NCBI RefSeq assembly: GCF_030687535.1
Contig: NZ_CP117437.1
Coordinates: 2,749,501-2,813,500 of the forward strand
DNA length: 64,000 nt
Direction of reading: 5' to 3'
From: Pseudomonas sp. FP2335
GTDB lineage: Bacteria; Pseudomonadota; Gammaproteobacteria; Pseudomonadales; Pseudomonadaceae
Below are positions 61,693 through 64,000 of this stretch, one piece after another (position 1 is the first letter of the stretch; the number at the start of each line of letters is the position of its first letter). Below the pieces are notes generated by a model. The model was not told where the DNA came from. It was given only the letters and a program-made list of their open reading frames with translations, and searched no databases. Made by a program: the position numbers and the translations under genes.

Positions 61693-62057
61693 GGGGCACC
61701 TGTGTGCAGCGCAGTGGGGGGACGCAATGAGTCGGTATACAGACCGCGAGTGATGTCGAGCAGATAACGGGCTTCCTCGGTCATCAGCAGCAGGTCGATC
61801 TGCATTTCGTCGATGACGATCTCGAGGACGATCAACAGGCAGATCGCCGGTGCGGTGAACAGCCAGTGGGCATAGGACTGGGTGAACAGCGACGCGCTCA
61901 CCCCAAGCACCCACAGCACCATCACCAGGCGCGGCGCCTGTTTTTGCAGGGGGATCCAGAAGCGCTGCAACTTTCTGAGCCTGGCGCTATAGAACTTTAC
62001 CGAGTCTTCCAGTTGGGCCAGGTCAATCAGGTTTCGACTGCGATAGTTGAGGGGCAT
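61665..62057 (-). CDS. Small membrane protein, unknown function
   Basis: 130 residues from ATG 62057 (a GTG at 62081 is the alternative). Two hydrophobic segments (RLVMVLWVLGVSASLF and WLFTAPAICLLIVLEIVI) are preceded by a basic amphipathic region (YSARLRKLQRFWIPLQKQ). It overlaps both its neighbours (28 bp with the ABC domain gene, 35 bp with the 62023-62283 gene), suggesting one transcript. Confidence 0.62.
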   Translation of the reverse strand: MPLNYRSRNLIDLAQLEDSVKFYSARLRKLQRFWIPLQKQAPRLVMVLWVLGVSASLFTQSYAHWLFTAPAICLLIVLEIVIDEMQIDLLLMTEEARYLLDITRGLYTDSLRPPTALHTGAPCPPPHHKE

Positions 62058-62283
62058 AGGTGCAATCCGCGTGTGAATCACAAGGGTCGGTTGGCGTAGT
62101 CAAGGCGCCCGCAGGCAACGCCCGGTTCAACCAGGCGAGCTTGACTTCGTTGACTTGTACCCACTTGCCGTTCTGTGGCATCCCTTCGCAGCTCTTGAAA
62201 GCGATACAGCGTCCGTGTGTGTCCAGCAAGGCAAAGTGGCGATAGGGTGTGGCTCTATAGAAACCAAACATAGAGAGGCGCAT
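62023..62283 (-). CDS. Small conserved-type hypothetical protein
   Basis: 86 residues: MRLSMFGFYRATPYRHFALLDTHGRCIAFK begins a pattern (ALLD-GRC-AF then WVQVNEVKLAWLNRALPAG) that I recall from small Pseudomonas hypothetical proteins. AGGTG lies 6 nt before the ATG at 62283. No domain or function recognised. Confidence 0.6.
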   Translation of the reverse strand: MRLSMFGFYRATPYRHFALLDTHGRCIAFKSCEGMPQNGKWVQVNEVKLAWLNRALPAGALTTPTDPCDSHADCTYAPQLSQSKPD

Positions 62284-62306
62284 GCCTTCACCTGGGCCGG
62301 TTGAGT

Positions 62307-63383
62307 TCAGAGGTCAGTGGGATGGTCGGGCCAGCTCAGTTCGAACAACGTGCCGCCGCTCGCCAGGTTGCGGCAGGTCACGCTGCCGCCATGGGCCAGG
62401 GCAATCGCACGCACCACGGCCAGCCCCAGCCCGCTGCCACCCTGGGCGCGCGAGCGAGAACTTTCGCCGCGCTGGAACGGGTCGAAAATGTGCGCGACGA
62501 AGGCTTCATCGATTCCCGGGCCTTCGTCCGCGACACTCAAGGTGTTGAGGCCGTCCCTGCTGTCCAGGCGCACGATGACGTTGCCGGGCGTGGCATGCCG
62601 CCGCAGGTTGTCGAGCAGGGCCAGCAAGGCCTGGCGGATGCGCGCCGGGTCGCAGTGCACGGGGTGCTTGAGCAGGTCCAGGTGCAGGGTAAAGCCACTG
62701 GCGTTCAGGCCAGGCTCGAACAGTTGCGCGTCGGCCTCGATTTCCTCGGCCAGGTCGGCGTGCTGGATGTGCACTTCCAGGTAGCCGTTGTCCGCCAGGC
62801 CGACCACACGCAGGTCTTCGATCAGGCGCGTCAGGCCCTCGACCTGGGTGAGCAAGCTGTAGAACTGGGCCTTGTCCGGCTCGAACACACCTTCGGCCAG
62901 GCCCTGCAAGCGGCCACGCAAGATGGTCAGCGGGGTGCGCAGTTCGTGGGCGATGGCGGCGTTCCAGAACGACTGTTCTTCAGCCATGCGTTGCAGGCGC
63001 TTGGCCATACTGTTGAAGTCATCCACCAACACGGCGGTCTCTCCCAATGAAAGGTCGGGCGCAACGGCCCGCGCATCGAGGTCGCCGTCGGCCAGCCGGC
63101 GCAGGCTGGCGGCGACGGAGTTCAAGGGCATGAGAATGCGCCGGGACAGCTTGATCGCGACCACGGCACCCACTGCCAGGCTGATGCAGGTGATCAAGCC
63201 CATCCATGCCCATTCCATGCCGGTGGGCAGCCACTCATCGACGTCAAGGTCCGACGGCGGCCAGAACGTCCACAGCACCGCGTAGAACACGTAGGAGCCA
63301 ACCACCGCGAGGGCAATCACGCACAGCACCACGGCCGACATCGACACAATGATCTGCCGGCTCAACCCGTTGACGACCTTCAT
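62307..63383 (-). CDS. Two-component sensor histidine kinase
   Basis: 358 residues: TM1 (VVLCVIALAVVGSYVFYAVL), a short periplasmic part, TM2 (MGLITCISLAVGAVVAIKL), HAMP (RRILMPLNSVAASLRRLADGDLDARAV), phospho-acceptor H box (AAIAHELRTPLTILRG), N box (ALLDNLRRHA), DEGPGID and GGSGLGLAVV. It overlaps the regulator gene by 4 bp. The sensor domain of about 25 residues suggests sensing within the membrane or at its surface; the BaeS-like layout hints at envelope stress. Confidence 0.92.
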   Translation of the reverse strand: MKVVNGLSRQIIVSMSAVVLCVIALAVVGSYVFYAVLWTFWPPSDLDVDEWLPTGMEWAWMGLITCISLAVGAVVAIKLSRRILMPLNSVAASLRRLADGDLDARAVAPDLSLGETAVLVDDFNSMAKRLQRMAEEQSFWNAAIAHELRTPLTILRGRLQGLAEGVFEPDKAQFYSLLTQVEGLTRLIEDLRVVGLADNGYLEVHIQHADLAEEIEADAQLFEPGLNASGFTLHLDLLKHPVHCDPARIRQALLALLDNLRRHATPGNVIVRLDSRDGLNTLSVADEGPGIDEAFVAHIFDPFQRGESSRSRAQGGSGLGLAVVRAIALAHGGSVTCRNLASGGTLFELSWPDHPTDL

Positions 63384-64000
63384 GTGTGGCTCCCGAATCG
63401 GTAGCCGACGCCACGGATGCTGGTGGGTACGCCCTGCACGCCGAGGTCTTCGATTTTTCGCCGCAACTTGCTGATGTGGCTGTCGACCGTGCGTTCCAGG
63501 CTGTCACTCTCGGGGGCGCACAGGGCCAGCAGTTCGGCGCGGCTGAACACGCGCTTGGGCGCCTTGGCCAGTTGCGCCAACAGGCGGAACTCCGTGACGG
63601 TCAGGTGCAGCGGGTGCTTGTCGGCACCGACCTGCACGTTGACTGCATGGTTGTCGATGTCGATCTCGAACGCCTGCACGCGCAGCACGCGCTGGCCGCT
63701 GCCGTAGCCGTGATCGATGCTGCGGCGCAGCACGGCCTGGGTCCTGGCGACCACTTCTGCCGGGTTGAACGGTTTGACGATGTAGTCGTCGGCACCGATG
63801 CGCAGGCCCAGCAGTTTGTCCATGTCCTGGTCTTGCGCGGTGAGCATGATCACCGGGGTGTTGCCGCGGTGGCGGATCTCGGCGAGGACCATCCAGCCAT
63901 CCAGCTGCGGCATCAGTACATCGAGCAGCACCAGGTCGGGCTTGAGTGTCTGGTGCAGTTCCAGGGCACGGCGCCCGTCTAGCGCATGGGCGGTCTGGAA
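63380..64000 (-). CDS. OmpR-family response regulator (5-prime end outside the window)
   Basis: The last 206 codons or so are inside the window. The receiver domain includes LKPDLVLLDVLMPQLDGW with the phospho-acceptor Asp, and ADDYIVKPFNPAEVVARTQAVLRR with the conserved Lys; the winged-helix DNA-binding domain follows (LTVTEFRLLAQLAKAPKRVFSRAELL and TVDSHISKLRRKIEDLG). Reading continues open to base 64000, so the start lies beyond the edge. Partner of the adjacent kinase. Confidence 0.92.
   Translation of the reverse strand, partial: FQTAHALDGRRALELHQTLKPDLVLLDVLMPQLDGWMVLAEIRHRGNTPVIMLTAQDQDMDKLLGLRIGADDYIVKPFNPAEVVARTQAVLRRSIDHGYGSGQRVLRVQAFEIDIDNHAVNVQVGADKHPLHLTVTEFRLLAQLAKAPKRVFSRAELLALCAPESDSLERTVDSHISKLRRKIEDLGVQGVPTSIRGVGYRFGSHT

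Overview
The window looks like a GC-rich Pseudomonas chromosome, most likely of the fluorescens lineage. The clues are a complete mexEF-oprN-type efflux operon, Pseudomonas-style REP/REPIN repeats (cores resembling GTAGTGAGCGGGC), many ATGA gene overlaps, and dense transport and catabolic content. No rRNA, tRNA, CRISPR array, transposase or integrase was seen. The right edge cuts through a response-regulator gene.

Layout. 1-6.0 kb: mexE-mexF-oprN on the minus strand, ending in an intrinsic terminator, with a 17-bp palindrome upstream of mexE. 6.3-8.0 kb: a lone coiled-coil protein with a PD-(D/E)XK nuclease-like motif. 8.05-12.1 kb: a three-gene periplasmic-type dehydrogenase (GMC flavoprotein, small subunit, cytochrome c) whose flavoprotein carries a C-terminal LecA/PA-IL-like domain. 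12.3-14.9 kb: a fatty-acid-hydroxylase-family membrane protein, an orphan amino-acid-type binding protein and a REPIN cluster. 14.9-22.5 kb: a peptide/nickel-type ABC importer with its own lipoprotein and TonB-dependent receptor. 22.9-23.7 kb: a split YeeE/YedE sulfur transporter.

23.8-32.85 kb is a long minus-strand gene train. It starts with DUF6152, a companion secreted protein, an alpha/beta hydrolase and two small membrane proteins, then continues into a zinc/manganese-type ABC importer with two different binding proteins and accessory periplasmic proteins. Divergent from it is an outer-membrane porin.

34.4-50.3 kb holds an amine or amino-acid utilisation region: two near-identical APC permeases, two class III aminotransferases, two aldehyde dehydrogenases, a cytochrome b561, an EutR-like AraC regulator, an MFS exporter, a chemoreceptor and a second porin. 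A 19-bp motif of the form TTGCCGATTTGGGCTACCG recurs six times. It occurs only in the promoter regions of these transcription units and of the 32.85-kb train, 57-63 bp before four of the start codons. This suggests one regulon joining the porin, the metal-uptake/DUF train, amine uptake and oxidation, and chemotaxis.

50.4-60.8 kb is an aromatic catabolic operon: IclR regulator, benzoylformate-decarboxylase-like ThDP enzyme, aldehyde dehydrogenase, atypical SDR, Asp-box propeller protein, single-domain extradiol-type VOC protein, AA_synth-family protein, MhpA-like hydroxylase, MhpD-like hydratase and a second AraC regulator. Read together with the amine genes, it could convert a beta-hydroxylated aryl amine through mandelate-like and benzoylformate-like intermediates to ring cleavage; this is inference only. 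60.8-64 kb: an ABC six-TM domain protein without an ATPase, two small overlapping genes, and a sensor kinase/response regulator pair.
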